A stretch of 5,855 bases of DNA from Legionella sp. (GTDB lineage Bacteria; Pseudomonadota; Gammaproteobacteria; Legionellales; Legionellaceae), in assembly GCA_003507515.1 (NCBI GenBank), contig DNVL01000055.1:3746-9600 (forward strand), in the 5' to 3' direction. Shown here piece after piece: positions 1-5,517 of this stretch (its first letter is position 1; each line of letters opens with the position of its first letter). The notes under the pieces were generated by a model. The model made no database searches. It saw nothing but the letters and a program-made list of their open reading frames with translations, and was not told the DNA's origin. Both the position numbers and the translations under genes were made by a program.

Positions 1-60
1 GATACGTTGCCGTATACACACTTTCCAGGCGTGCGCCTTCAGCCGCTCGGCCACCTCTCC
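1..60 (-). tRNA. tRNA-Ser(GGA), 5' part, truncated by left window edge
   Basis: Read on the minus strand from position 60, the sequence starts GGAGAGG (acceptor 5' strand) and continues TGGCCGAGCGG, a class II D-arm. The anticodon stem CACGC/GTGTG encloses the loop CTGGAAA, so the anticodon is GGA (plus-strand positions 24-26) and the tRNA decodes UCC/UCU serine codons. The bases after the anticodon stem (TATACGGCAACGTATC) form the long variable arm typical of tRNA-Ser. They closely match the Escherichia coli serine GGA tRNA as I remember it. The T-arm, the 3' acceptor strand and any encoded CCA lie outside the window. The tRNA is divergent from the protein gene at 176. Confidence 0.95.
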
Positions 61-71
61 AAGTGCGAAAG

Positions 72-98
72 GATATACCTGAATGATAAAAAAATCAA
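72..98 (-). promoter_or_regulatory. candidate promoter of the tRNA-Ser gene
   Basis: On the minus strand, TTGATT (plus 93-98) and TATATC (plus 72-77) could serve as -35 and -10 elements. The 15-base spacing is shorter than ideal. Transcription would start a few bases upstream of the mature tRNA 5' end at 60. An alternative pair is TTGAGC (plus 108-113) with TATCAT (plus 83-88), spaced 19. A promoter must lie somewhere here if the tRNA is transcribed alone, but the exact hexamers are a guess. Confidence 0.25.
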
Positions 99-117
99 TG
101 ATATCAGGCTCAAAGAC

Positions 118-146
118 TTAATAAATCCTGTAAATTTGTATATGCT
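118..146 (+). promoter_or_regulatory. candidate sigma-70-type promoter for the 176-1679 gene pair
   Basis: TTAATA (118-123) and TATGCT (141-146) are separated by 17 bases, and each matches the sigma-70 consensus at 4 of 6 positions. The predicted start near 152-154 would give a leader of about 23 bases containing the AGGA at 162-165. The match is weak and rests on position and spacing. No operator or riboswitch is visible in this AT-rich spacer. Confidence 0.3.
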
Positions 147-175
147 TAAGTAAAAACAACCAGGATGGCCATCTC

Positions 176-622
176 ATGTATCGATTATTGATGCTGTTGC
201 TCGGGGCGTGCTTGTGTTTGCAGGCTCATGCGTTCCCTTGTTTTATAACGGTAGTGAAGGATAATTGTTGGACTGATTTTGATGTGAAGGTCACGGCTAC
301 GAATGCTTTAAACCAGAAAGTGTTGGCGGTTGTCAGGATACCCAAGGGTAAATCATGGGCACGCCAAGAGCTGGTTTGCGAGCCGCAGCAGACTATTCAG
401 TTCAGTGCCGTTTTTTCACCTGTTTTCTGGGAAAGTGATACCCATAAAGTGTTTTTTAGTAAACGGTATTGGTCGCTTCCTGGAAAAATAGAAGAAGGGA
501 TTAAAGCTTGGGGCATTGATATTTGTTTTTCAGATTTCTTTGCGGAGGTTCCCTTGCCGCCGGAGGGATCAGGGCACTGTGCGTGCGATATGACCGCTAT
601 CCCACCCATTAAATCACGCTGA
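176..622 (+). CDS. small exported six-cysteine protein of unknown function
   Basis: This 148-residue protein has a clear Sec signal peptide: MYR, a leucine-rich core (residues 4-15), then AHA before F20, so cleavage after A19 is likely. A lipoprotein reading (LGAC, C12) is less likely because the hydrophobic stretch before it would be very short. The mature part of about 129 residues carries six cysteines (C22, C31, C68, C117, C135, C137), enough for three disulfides, which suggests a folded periplasmic or secreted protein. It is rich in aromatic residues (FSPVFWESD 80-88, KRYWSLP 96-102) and ends with a proline-rich, Cys-containing tail (PLPPEGSGHCACD 126-138). I recognise no catalytic motif. 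AGGA at 162-165 lies 10 bases before the ATG and serves as a weak ribosome site. The stop codon overlaps the ribosome site of the hexosaminidase gene, so the two are probably co-transcribed, hinting at an envelope role. That role is inference only. Confidence 0.85.
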   Translation: MYRLLMLLLGACLCLQAHAFPCFITVVKDNCWTDFDVKVTATNALNQKVLAVVRIPKGKSWARQELVCEPQQTIQFSAVFSPVFWESDTHKVFFSKRYWSLPGKIEEGIKAWGIDICFSDFFAEVPLPPEGSGHCACDMTAIPPIKSR

Positions 623-638
623 GGAGCCAGAACTCTTG

Positions 639-1679
639 ATGACGTTAAGACATAAAATTGCACAAATGTTGATCGTTGGCTTTGCAGGCCATGCCTTGCA
701 GGATAACAGCCCCGTTGTGACGTGGCTCATGCGCGATGGCCTGGGTGGTGTGCTGTTATTTGATGTTGACTTGCAAGCGAATACCCAAGGTAAAAATTTA
801 CAAAACATATCTCAAATCAAACGGTTAACGTATGATTTACAGCAATATTCCGTAACCGCTGGCAATCCGTTGCCTTTATTGATTGCCGTGGATTATGAGG
901 GCGGAGCCGTTGACCGCCTAGCCCAGATCCCGGGTTGCATGAAAACCATGAAAGCGTGTGATCAAGCCGATTTGTCGAAAGATGCATTTCAGACTGAAGT
1001 CGGGAATATGGCGTTCACATTAAAAGATTTAGGTTTTAATCTCAATTTTGCACCGGTGGTTGACCTCCATTTAAATGATCAACAGGGCATTATTGGCACG
1101 TTAGGACGCAGTTTTTCCAACCGCCCTGACGTGGTGGCACGAGTAGCTCAGTCCTTTGTAGACACTTTTCGAGAACAGGGCATTTTGTGTGCTTACAAAC
1201 ACTTTCCAGGGCATGGGAGTGCCGTCGGTGATACACATCAGGGGTTCGTGGATGTGACCGATACTTATCAAGAAGGGGAGTTGGAACCGTATGCTAAGCT
1301 TCTGGAGCATATGGAATGGCCCGTGATGGTGATGACCGCACACGTGGTGAATCGCCTGTTGGATAAAAGCGGTTTACCTGCGACGTTGTCATACCCCATT
1401 TTAACCGAGCTGTTGCGTCATCAGTTAGGGTTTGATGGGGTAATTGTGAGCGATGATTTGCAAATGCAAGCCATTAGTCATCATTATTCTATCGATGAGG
1501 CGCTCAAGCTCACCATCAATGCGGGTGCTGATATGCTGATTTTTGGCAACCAATGGGGCGCGATTACTGCAACCGAGGTGGTGGATAGGATCGAGCAATT
1601 GGTCCTATCCGGAGCCATTTTGCCAGCACGGATTGATGAATCTTACCAACGCGTTTGCCATTTGAAGCAAGCATTGTAG
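639..1679 (+). CDS. nagZ: GH3 beta-N-acetylhexosaminidase (NagZ-like)
   Basis: This 346-residue glycoside hydrolase family 3 protein would release N-acetylglucosamine from muropeptide fragments (GlcNAc-anhydroMurNAc) during peptidoglycan recycling. Signature segments, numbered from the ATG at 639, appear in family order: IAVDYEGG (82-89), GRSF (156-159), KHFPGHG (187-193), the Asp-Thr-His acid/base dyad (D198, H200) and VSDDLQM (270-276) with likely nucleophile D272. Substrate-contact positions known in NagZ (D85, R93, R157, K187, H188) are present. The usual Arg of the EGGR motif is Ala (A90). An insert around residues 41-77 is longer than in the E. coli or Vibrio enzymes. No signal peptide is seen, consistent with a cytoplasmic enzyme. 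GAGGAG at 621-626 is the ribosome site. An in-frame TTG at 636 is better spaced (9 bases) than the ATG (12), so the start could be one codon earlier. The small secreted protein lies 16 bases upstream. Confidence 0.93.
   Translation: MTLRHKIAQMLIVGFAGHALQDNSPVVTWLMRDGLGGVLLFDVDLQANTQGKNLQNISQIKRLTYDLQQYSVTAGNPLPLLIAVDYEGGAVDRLAQIPGCMKTMKACDQADLSKDAFQTEVGNMAFTLKDLGFNLNFAPVVDLHLNDQQGIIGTLGRSFSNRPDVVARVAQSFVDTFREQGILCAYKHFPGHGSAVGDTHQGFVDVTDTYQEGELEPYAKLLEHMEWPVMVMTAHVVNRLLDKSGLPATLSYPILTELLRHQLGFDGVIVSDDLQMQAISHHYSIDEALKLTINAGADMLIFGNQWGAITATEVVDRIEQLVLSGAILPARIDESYQRVCHLKQAL
1583..1610. repeat. perfect inverted repeat inside the 3' part of nagZ
   Basis: GGATAGGA (1583-1590) and TCCTATCC (1603-1610) are exact reverse complements around a 12-base loop. 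In RNA the stem can gain two further pairs (U-G and C-G), leaving an 8-base loop. It lies in coding sequence about 70 bases before the stop. No T-run follows, so it is not a classical terminator. It may simply be coding coincidence or a structure affecting the 3' end of the message. Confidence 0.5.
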
Positions 1680-1707
1680 AATAAGCCTTACAATGGTCGC
1701 TTTTTTT
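1672..1707 (+). terminator. weak terminator-like hairpin after nagZ
   Basis: CATTGTA (1672-1678, overlapping the stop codon) pairs with TACAATG (1689-1695) around a 10-base loop. A run of seven T begins at 1701. The stem is short and AT-rich, and five bases (GTCGC) separate it from the T-run, so it is a poor intrinsic terminator. Its place at the end of a gene pair and before a new promoter-like box is the main argument for it. Confidence 0.3.
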
Positions 1708-1737
1708 GGTTAAAATTCATGGATCGCACCCTGCTTG

Positions 1738-1743
1738 TATAAT
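1738..1743 (+). promoter_or_regulatory. perfect TATAAT box two bases before the glycosyltransferase start codon
   Basis: TATAAT matches the sigma-70 -10 consensus at all six positions and has TG directly before it. It cannot simply drive the gene that follows. Transcription would begin near 1750, after the A of the ATG at 1746. No convincing -35 is seen, the best being TTCATG at 1716-1721. It may be an AT-rich unstructured start region rather than a promoter. Confidence 0.25.
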
Positions 1744-1745
1744 TT

Positions 1746-2501
1746 ATGATTAGTGTCGTTATCATTGCTAAAAATGAAGCCCGAAACATTCGTCGTTGCT
1801 TGGATTCTGTTCGCTGGGCGAATGAGCTGATTGTGTTGGACTCGGGCAGCACGGATCATACCATAGCCATTGCGAAAGAATTCACAGATAAAGTCTATTC
1901 AACCGACTGGCAAGGGTATGGTGTTCAAAAACAGCGCGCACTGGCTCATGCATCGGGTGATTGGGTTTTGAATCTCGACGCGGATGAATCAATTGACGAG
2001 CCCTTGCATCATGAAATGCTGACCGCGATGTTAACATCTAACATAGACGCGTATCGCATCCCCATCCAGATGTATTTTTATGGAAAGCCTTTGCGGTTTT
2101 CATCCAGCCCTGATCGCCATATTCGACTCTTTAAACGCGAAGGCGCGCATTTTAGTAACGACATTGTGCATGAAAAAATCCAGCTTCCTGCGTCTGCGCG
2201 AGTGGGTCAGTTGAAACATACAATTCAGCATCATTCATTTCAAGACATCAGTCATGCCCTGTATAAAATAAACCGTTATTCGTCTTATAGTGCAAAAATT
2301 CGGATGAAAGAGGGTAGAAGCCCCTCTTTTTCTAAAACAATGGCCAGTACGTTGTGGATGTTTTTCCGCTGCTATTTTTTTCAAGGTGGATTTATGGATG
2401 GCAAAGCTGGATTTCTGTTTGCTGTTTTTAGTGCAGAAGGCTCGTTCTATCGTGGTATGAAGCAGATTTATCACGATGATGAAATGGATAAATTGCCTTA
2501 A
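1746..2501 (+). CDS. family 2 glycosyltransferase, WaaE/KdtX-like (LPS core)
   Basis: This 251-residue GT-A fold glycosyltransferase resembles the WaaE/KdtX group, known to add a beta-1,4-glucose to the inner-core heptose of LPS from a nucleotide sugar at the cytoplasmic face. It opens with the family N-terminus MISVVIIAKNEARNI, followed by the nucleotide-binding segment LDSGSTD (31-37) and the metal-binding DADE (78-81). Conserved RHIRLFKR (124-131) and VHE (141-143) follow. The C-terminal third is aromatic and amphipathic (LWMFFRCYFFQGGFMDG, about 203-219), suggesting membrane association. The start is fixed by the family N-terminus and by an in-frame TAA at 1740-1742, yet no Shine-Dalgarno sequence precedes it. 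The gene leads a tight run with the O-antigen ligase gene 18 bases downstream, which supports a role in LPS. The exact sugar and acceptor cannot be read from the sequence. Confidence 0.88.
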   Translation: MISVVIIAKNEARNIRRCLDSVRWANELIVLDSGSTDHTIAIAKEFTDKVYSTDWQGYGVQKQRALAHASGDWVLNLDADESIDEPLHHEMLTAMLTSNIDAYRIPIQMYFYGKPLRFSSSPDRHIRLFKREGAHFSNDIVHEKIQLPASARVGQLKHTIQHHSFQDISHALYKINRYSSYSAKIRMKEGRSPSFSKTMASTLWMFFRCYFFQGGFMDGKAGFLFAVFSAEGSFYRGMKQIYHDDEMDKLP

Positions 2502-2507
2502 ATCGAG

Positions 2508-2512
2508 GGAGG
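2508..2512 (+). promoter_or_regulatory. ribosome binding site deciding the ligase start
   Basis: GGAGG, within GAGGGAGG (2505-2512), is 7 bases from the ATG at 2520 but only 1 base from the ATG at 2514. The second ATG is therefore the better start, although the first is in the same frame. Confidence 0.7.
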
Positions 2513-2519
2513 AATGAAT

Positions 2520-3737
2520 ATGCGTTCAATGATTGAAAAAATAACTAACCGTGCATGGACGACCCAATCCTGGGTTGCTTTATTGTTAGCCGCGTCACTC
2601 TTTGCGGTCCCCTTGAGTTCTACCGCTAAAAGCATATGTGCGGTGATTGCCCTCGTTCTGATTGTGGCATCCCCGGCTTATCGACAAAGCTTACGGGCCA
2701 TGCTATCAAAACCTTGGTGTCAGGCTGCCATCGCTTTGTTTTTAGTGGCAGTGCTGGCCGCGATTTGGAGCCCCGGGACCTTGCATGAACGCATGACGGC
2801 CATTGAGAAATACAGTAAATTATTGTATTTGCCTATTTTGGTTGCAGGCTTTCAAGATGCACGCGCCCGAAACATGGGTTTGCATGGATTTTTGTGGGCC
2901 ATGGTGTTCACTTGCTTTGTGTCTATTCTTGCGTTTGTGGGTGTCATTCCCTTGCATGACGCAGAGGCAGGGGGCCTATTCCGTAATCACATCATGACCG
3001 GTTACATGATGGCATTTGCAGCCTATTTATCCAGTTTGCTGTTTCTGACTAAACCAGGGAAAACACGGGTTTTTTATGCCGTATTGACCTTGTTATTTAG
3101 TTACCACGTACTGTTTATCAACAATGGACGCACAGGCTATGTTGTTTATTTGCTCCTGATGGTGCTCTTGATGGTTCAATCGTTTTCTTGGCGTCAAGCG
3201 ATGGTCGGCAGTGTGTTGGGTTGTGTTTTGGTGGGCGTGATCTGCTATTTTAGCCCGGTGATGCGGGGCGCTGTACAGGTGGCCATGAATGATTGTAAAC
3301 TTTATGCAAAAAATGAAAAGGATACCTCGCTCGGGTATCGGTTGCAGTTTCATGATTATGCTTATGCGTTGTTTAAACGACACCTTTGGTTTGGCAATGG
3401 CACTGCGGCGTTTACCCATCTATACCATGAGGAGAACCCCATTCCTACCCGAGGCGACCATTTACTTGAACCGCACAGTCAATACTGGCTGGTGGCCTCT
3501 GAATTTGGCGTGCTAGGCGTTCTGGCGTTGTTGTTTTTCTTTGGCAGTCTGTTGGTTGCGAGCGCGTCGCTGACCACATTGCGGCCGCTAGCGTATGCCG
3601 TGTTATTGCCATTTATTGTGGGTAATGTATCGGATTCGTTATTATTTTATTCAGGCACCGGATACTTTTTTATTTTATTCATGGCCCTTTGTTTGGGCGA
3701 GCAACAACAAAAGGCTGCCCATGCATTTGATCATTAA
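2520..3737 (+). CDS. waaL: O-antigen ligase family membrane protein (WaaL/Wzy_C type)
   Basis: This 405-residue integral inner-membrane protein has about 11-12 hydrophobic segments and one large hydrophilic loop (about residues 246-323) near the C-terminus, the layout of O-antigen ligases. WaaL transfers O-antigen from its undecaprenyl carrier onto the lipid A core at the periplasmic face. Visible family marks are NNGRTGY (201-207), the loop stretch YRLQFHDYAYALF (273-285), and PHSQYWL (318-324), which carries the histidine (H319) conserved in the Wzy_C domain, followed by a transmembrane helix. The same domain occurs in O-antigen polymerases and in protein O-oligosaccharyltransferases, so ligase is preferred mainly because a WaaE-like core transferase lies directly upstream. 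Numbering is from the ATG at 2520; the ATG at 2514 would add two residues. The 3' end overlaps the next gene by 17 bases. Confidence 0.85.
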   Translation: MRSMIEKITNRAWTTQSWVALLLAASLFAVPLSSTAKSICAVIALVLIVASPAYRQSLRAMLSKPWCQAAIALFLVAVLAAIWSPGTLHERMTAIEKYSKLLYLPILVAGFQDARARNMGLHGFLWAMVFTCFVSILAFVGVIPLHDAEAGGLFRNHIMTGYMMAFAAYLSSLLFLTKPGKTRVFYAVLTLLFSYHVLFINNGRTGYVVYLLLMVLLMVQSFSWRQAMVGSVLGCVLVGVICYFSPVMRGAVQVAMNDCKLYAKNEKDTSLGYRLQFHDYAYALFKRHLWFGNGTAAFTHLYHEENPIPTRGDHLLEPHSQYWLVASEFGVLGVLALLFFFGSLLVASASLTTLRPLAYAVLLPFIVGNVSDSLLFYSGTGYFFILFMALCLGEQQQKAAHAFDH

Positions 3738-4317
3738 TACGATACACAAGACGCGGCGCTGGCTTTTTCTAATGGCGTTGATGCTGTCTGGATGCGTGAG
3801 TGTGCCGCCTACGGATGTAAACAATATTTGCCATGTGTTTAAACAATACCCGAGATGGCATGCCGATGCATTGGATGTGCAACGTCGATGGCGTGTGCCG
3901 GTGCCTGTACAAATGGCGATCATTCATCAGGAATCGAAATTCGATGGACGTGCTGAACCACCACGAACCAAGTTGCTTTGGGTGCTTCCCTGGACGCGGC
4001 CATCAACAGCCTACGGCTATACACAAGCATTACGTAGCACGTGGGATATGTATAAACAGTCGAGTGGGCGCATTTGGTCTTCACGTGGTCGTTTTTCTGA
4101 TGGGGTTGATTTTATTGGCTGGTATGCGAATCAAGCCAATCGTCGTGCAGGCATTGCTCGGGATGATGCATACGCATTGTATTTGGCCTATCATGAAGGG
4201 GTGACGGGCTACCAGCGACGGACTTATTTGAATAAAAAGTGGTTGATGCCTGTGGCGCGTAAAGTGGCTGCACGTGCACAAATCTATAAGGCACAATTGG
4301 CTCGATGTCAGTGGTGA
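3721..4317 (+). CDS. lipoprotein lytic transglycosylase (SLT-like domain)
   Basis: This 198-residue lipoprotein is predicted to cleave the MurNAc-GlcNAc bond of peptidoglycan, forming 1,6-anhydro ends. The N-terminus has a basic stretch (KTRR 10-13), a hydrophobic core and the lipobox LSGC with C25 as lipidation site. The residues after C25 (VSVPP) do not include an Asp at +2, so outer-membrane sorting is likely. The catalytic domain shows IIHQESKFDG (67-76) with probable catalytic E71, then AYGYTQAL (97-104) and AYHEG (156-160), the order seen in lysozyme-like SLT domains. A segment rich in Pro and Trp (80-93) separates the first two motifs. The ATG at 3721 is chosen because it yields a complete signal peptide; the frame is open further upstream, inside the ligase gene, without a sensible N-terminus. 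A weak AAAGG ends 6 bases before it. The 17-base overlap with the ligase gene suggests translational coupling. Confidence 0.87.
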   Translation: MHLIINTIHKTRRWLFLMALMLSGCVSVPPTDVNNICHVFKQYPRWHADALDVQRRWRVPVPVQMAIIHQESKFDGRAEPPRTKLLWVLPWTRPSTAYGYTQALRSTWDMYKQSSGRIWSSRGRFSDGVDFIGWYANQANRRAGIARDDAYALYLAYHEGVTGYQRRTYLNKKWLMPVARKVAARAQIYKAQLARCQW

Positions 4318-4341
4318 AAGGCTATATTTAGGAGTGTATAA

Positions 4342-5007
4342 ATGGGTTTGATGCGTTTGGTTTTATTGGGTGGCCCTGGTGCGGGTAAAGGCACGCAGGC
4401 ACTTCGTTTGATGAACATGTTTAATATTCCCCAAATCTCAACGGGCGATATGCTCAGAGCGGCCATTGCGGCAGGAAGTCCATTGGTCTTGTCGGCTAAA
4501 AAAATCATGGACGTGGGTCAATTGGTCTCTGACGACATCATGATTGGTTTGGTGAAAGAGCGTTTGGCACTAGACGACTGCCGTCAAGGATTTTTGTTGG
4601 ATGGTTTCCCTCGTACCATCCCTCAAGCCGATGCCTTAAAGCAAGCAGGCGTAGCACTTGATCATGTCATTGAAATCGCGGTGGATGACAATGAGATTGT
4701 GCGTCGGATCAGTGGTCGGCGTGTACATCCCGCGTCAGGACGGGTGTATCATATCCAATACAATCCGCCCATCAAGGCAGGATTTGATGATGAGACAGGA
4801 GATGCGTTGATTCTTCGGGATGATGATCAAGAGTCCATCATCCGAAAGCGGTTGGAGATTTACCACGAACAAACAGAACCTCTGGTCGAGTATTATCATC
4901 AGTGGGCCATGCAACATGACATCCATTCTCCTGCCTTTCATCGAATTTCAGGCGAAGGCAGCGTTGATGCTATTTTTGAGCGGATTTTGTCAGTCATCAA
5001 GGAGTAA
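4342..5007 (+). CDS. adk: adenylate kinase
   Basis: Adenylate kinase interconverts ATP + AMP and 2 ADP in the cytoplasm and maintains the adenylate pool. The 221-residue protein is of the long bacterial type (about 214 residues in E. coli). It shows the P-loop GGPGAGKGT (10-18), the AMP-binding STGDMLRA (33-40), LLDGFPRT (85-92) and the lid region [13 protein letters not shown] (125-137) through [13 protein letters not shown] (159-171). The lid has no zinc-binding cysteines, as usual in Gram-negative enzymes. AGGAG (4330-4334) lies 7 bases before the ATG at 4342, giving three residues (MGL) more than the usual MRxxLLG start. The ATG at 4351 is the alternative but is badly spaced. The gene lies 24 bases after the transglycosylase gene and almost abuts the thioredoxin gene, so it is probably co-transcribed with both. 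Confidence 0.98.
   Translation: MGLMRLVLLGGPGAGKGTQALRLMNMFNIPQISTGDMLRAAIAAGSPLVLSAKKIMDVGQLVSDDIMIGLVKERLALDDCRQGFLLDGFPRTIPQADALKQAGVALDHVIEIAVDDNEIVRRISGRRVHPASGRVYHIQYNPPIKAGFDDETGDALILRDDDQESIIRKRLEIYHEQTEPLVEYYHQWAMQHDIHSPAFHRISGEGSVDAIFERILSVIKE
4999..5004 (+). promoter_or_regulatory. ribosome binding site of the thioredoxin-family gene, inside the end of adk
   Basis: AAGGAG encodes the last adk residues and ends just before its stop codon. It is 9 bases from the ATG at 5014 and only 3 from the ATG at 5008, favouring 5014 as start. Confidence 0.65.
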
Positions 5008-5013
5008 ATGAAC

Positions 5014-5394
5014 ATGGAAGAACATGCGATGGTTCAAACGGTTAGGGGGGATACGTTTGAACCGTTAATCAAGGACAATGCACTGGTTTTTGTTGATTTT
5101 TGGGCCCAGTGGTGTGCACCTTGCAAGCAATTTGCGACCATATATGAGCGGGTTGCAGCGAGTCACCCAGAGATTGTGTTTGCCAAAATAAACATTGAAG
5201 AGGAATCTGAATTAGCAGAAACGTTTAATATTCGATCGATCCCACATCTCATGGTATTCAAGCAAGGGATCGCCATTTATTCGGAAGCAGGAAGCATGCC
5301 CGAATCAACGTTAAAGGAGTTGGTTCAACAGGCACTGGATGCCGATGTCACGTCCATTCGTGAGCAACTGGATAGCGATGAAGGCGTATCGTAA
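5014..5394 (+). CDS. thioredoxin-family protein, CAPC active site
   Basis: This 126-residue single-domain protein has a thioredoxin fold and is presumably a cytoplasmic thiol-disulfide oxidoreductase. The active site is FWAQWCAPCKQF (29-40), with redox cysteines C34 and C37. The cis-proline loop is RSIPHLMVF (74-82), with P77 followed by His, where classical thioredoxin 1 has Thr. CAPC also differs from the CGPC of thioredoxin 1. The C-terminal tail (about 105-126) is acidic and longer than in E. coli thioredoxin (about 108 residues). No signal peptide is present. These differences favour a specialised paralogue rather than the main trxA, though this is inference. The gene starts 6 bases after the adk stop (or directly at 5008 if the first ATG is used), so co-expression with adk is likely. 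Confidence 0.92.
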   Translation: MEEHAMVQTVRGDTFEPLIKDNALVFVDFWAQWCAPCKQFATIYERVAASHPEIVFAKINIEEESELAETFNIRSIPHLMVFKQGIAIYSEAGSMPESTLKELVQQALDADVTSIREQLDSDEGVS

Positions 5395-5436
5395 ACGAGG
5401 GTGTCTAAAACCCCAAAGCACATAACGGAATGGGTA

Positions 5437-5463
5437 TGGACAAAATAAGATCAATGTGATAAT
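5437..5463 (+). promoter_or_regulatory. candidate extended -10 promoter for the hydrophobic protein gene
   Basis: TGGACA (5437-5442) matches the -35 consensus at 5 of 6 positions, and TGTGATAAT (5455-5463) is an extended -10 with 5 of 6 matches. The 15-base spacing is short, which an extended -10 can tolerate. The predicted start near 5470 would leave a leader of nearly 50 bases with GAGGAG at 5505-5510. I see no terminator after the thioredoxin gene, so read-through is also possible. Confidence 0.35.
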
Positions 5464-5504
5464 CTACCTGCGTATTTTCGAGTCACTCATTATTTTCATT
5501 GGTT

Positions 5505-5510
5505 GAGGAG
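5505..5510 (+). promoter_or_regulatory. ribosome binding site of the hydrophobic protein gene
   Basis: GAGGAG lies 7 bases before the ATG at 5518 and 1 base before an in-frame ATG at 5512. This strong site supports a real gene here and favours the second ATG. Confidence 0.65.
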
Positions 5511-5517
5511 AATGGTT

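Noticed and set aside
1..60. tRNA gene as an integration site for a mobile element
   Set aside because: The flank next to the tRNA 5' end shows no integrase, no repeat of the tRNA end and no phage-like genes; the 3' end, where attachment sites normally lie, is outside the window.
78..108. Interrupted dyad CCTGA...TCAGG around an A-run between the tRNA and the first gene
   Set aside because: The outer arms are five bases and the inner part pairs poorly, so I could not support an operator or terminator here.
3595..3720. Upstream extension of the transglycosylase frame
   Set aside because: It lies inside the ligase gene and would bury the lipoprotein signal peptide 42 residues into the protein; the ATG at 3721 gives a complete signal.
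4114..4140. Inverted repeat ATTGGCT/AGCCAAT inside the transglycosylase gene
   Set aside because: Seven exact pairs around a 13-base loop within conserved coding sequence can easily arise by chance; no flanking signal suggests a function.
5404..5422. Possible terminator after the thioredoxin gene (AGGGTGTCTAAAACCCC)
   Set aside because: The stem is only about four base pairs (GGGT/ACCC) and no T-run follows, so it does not meet the form of an intrinsic terminator.
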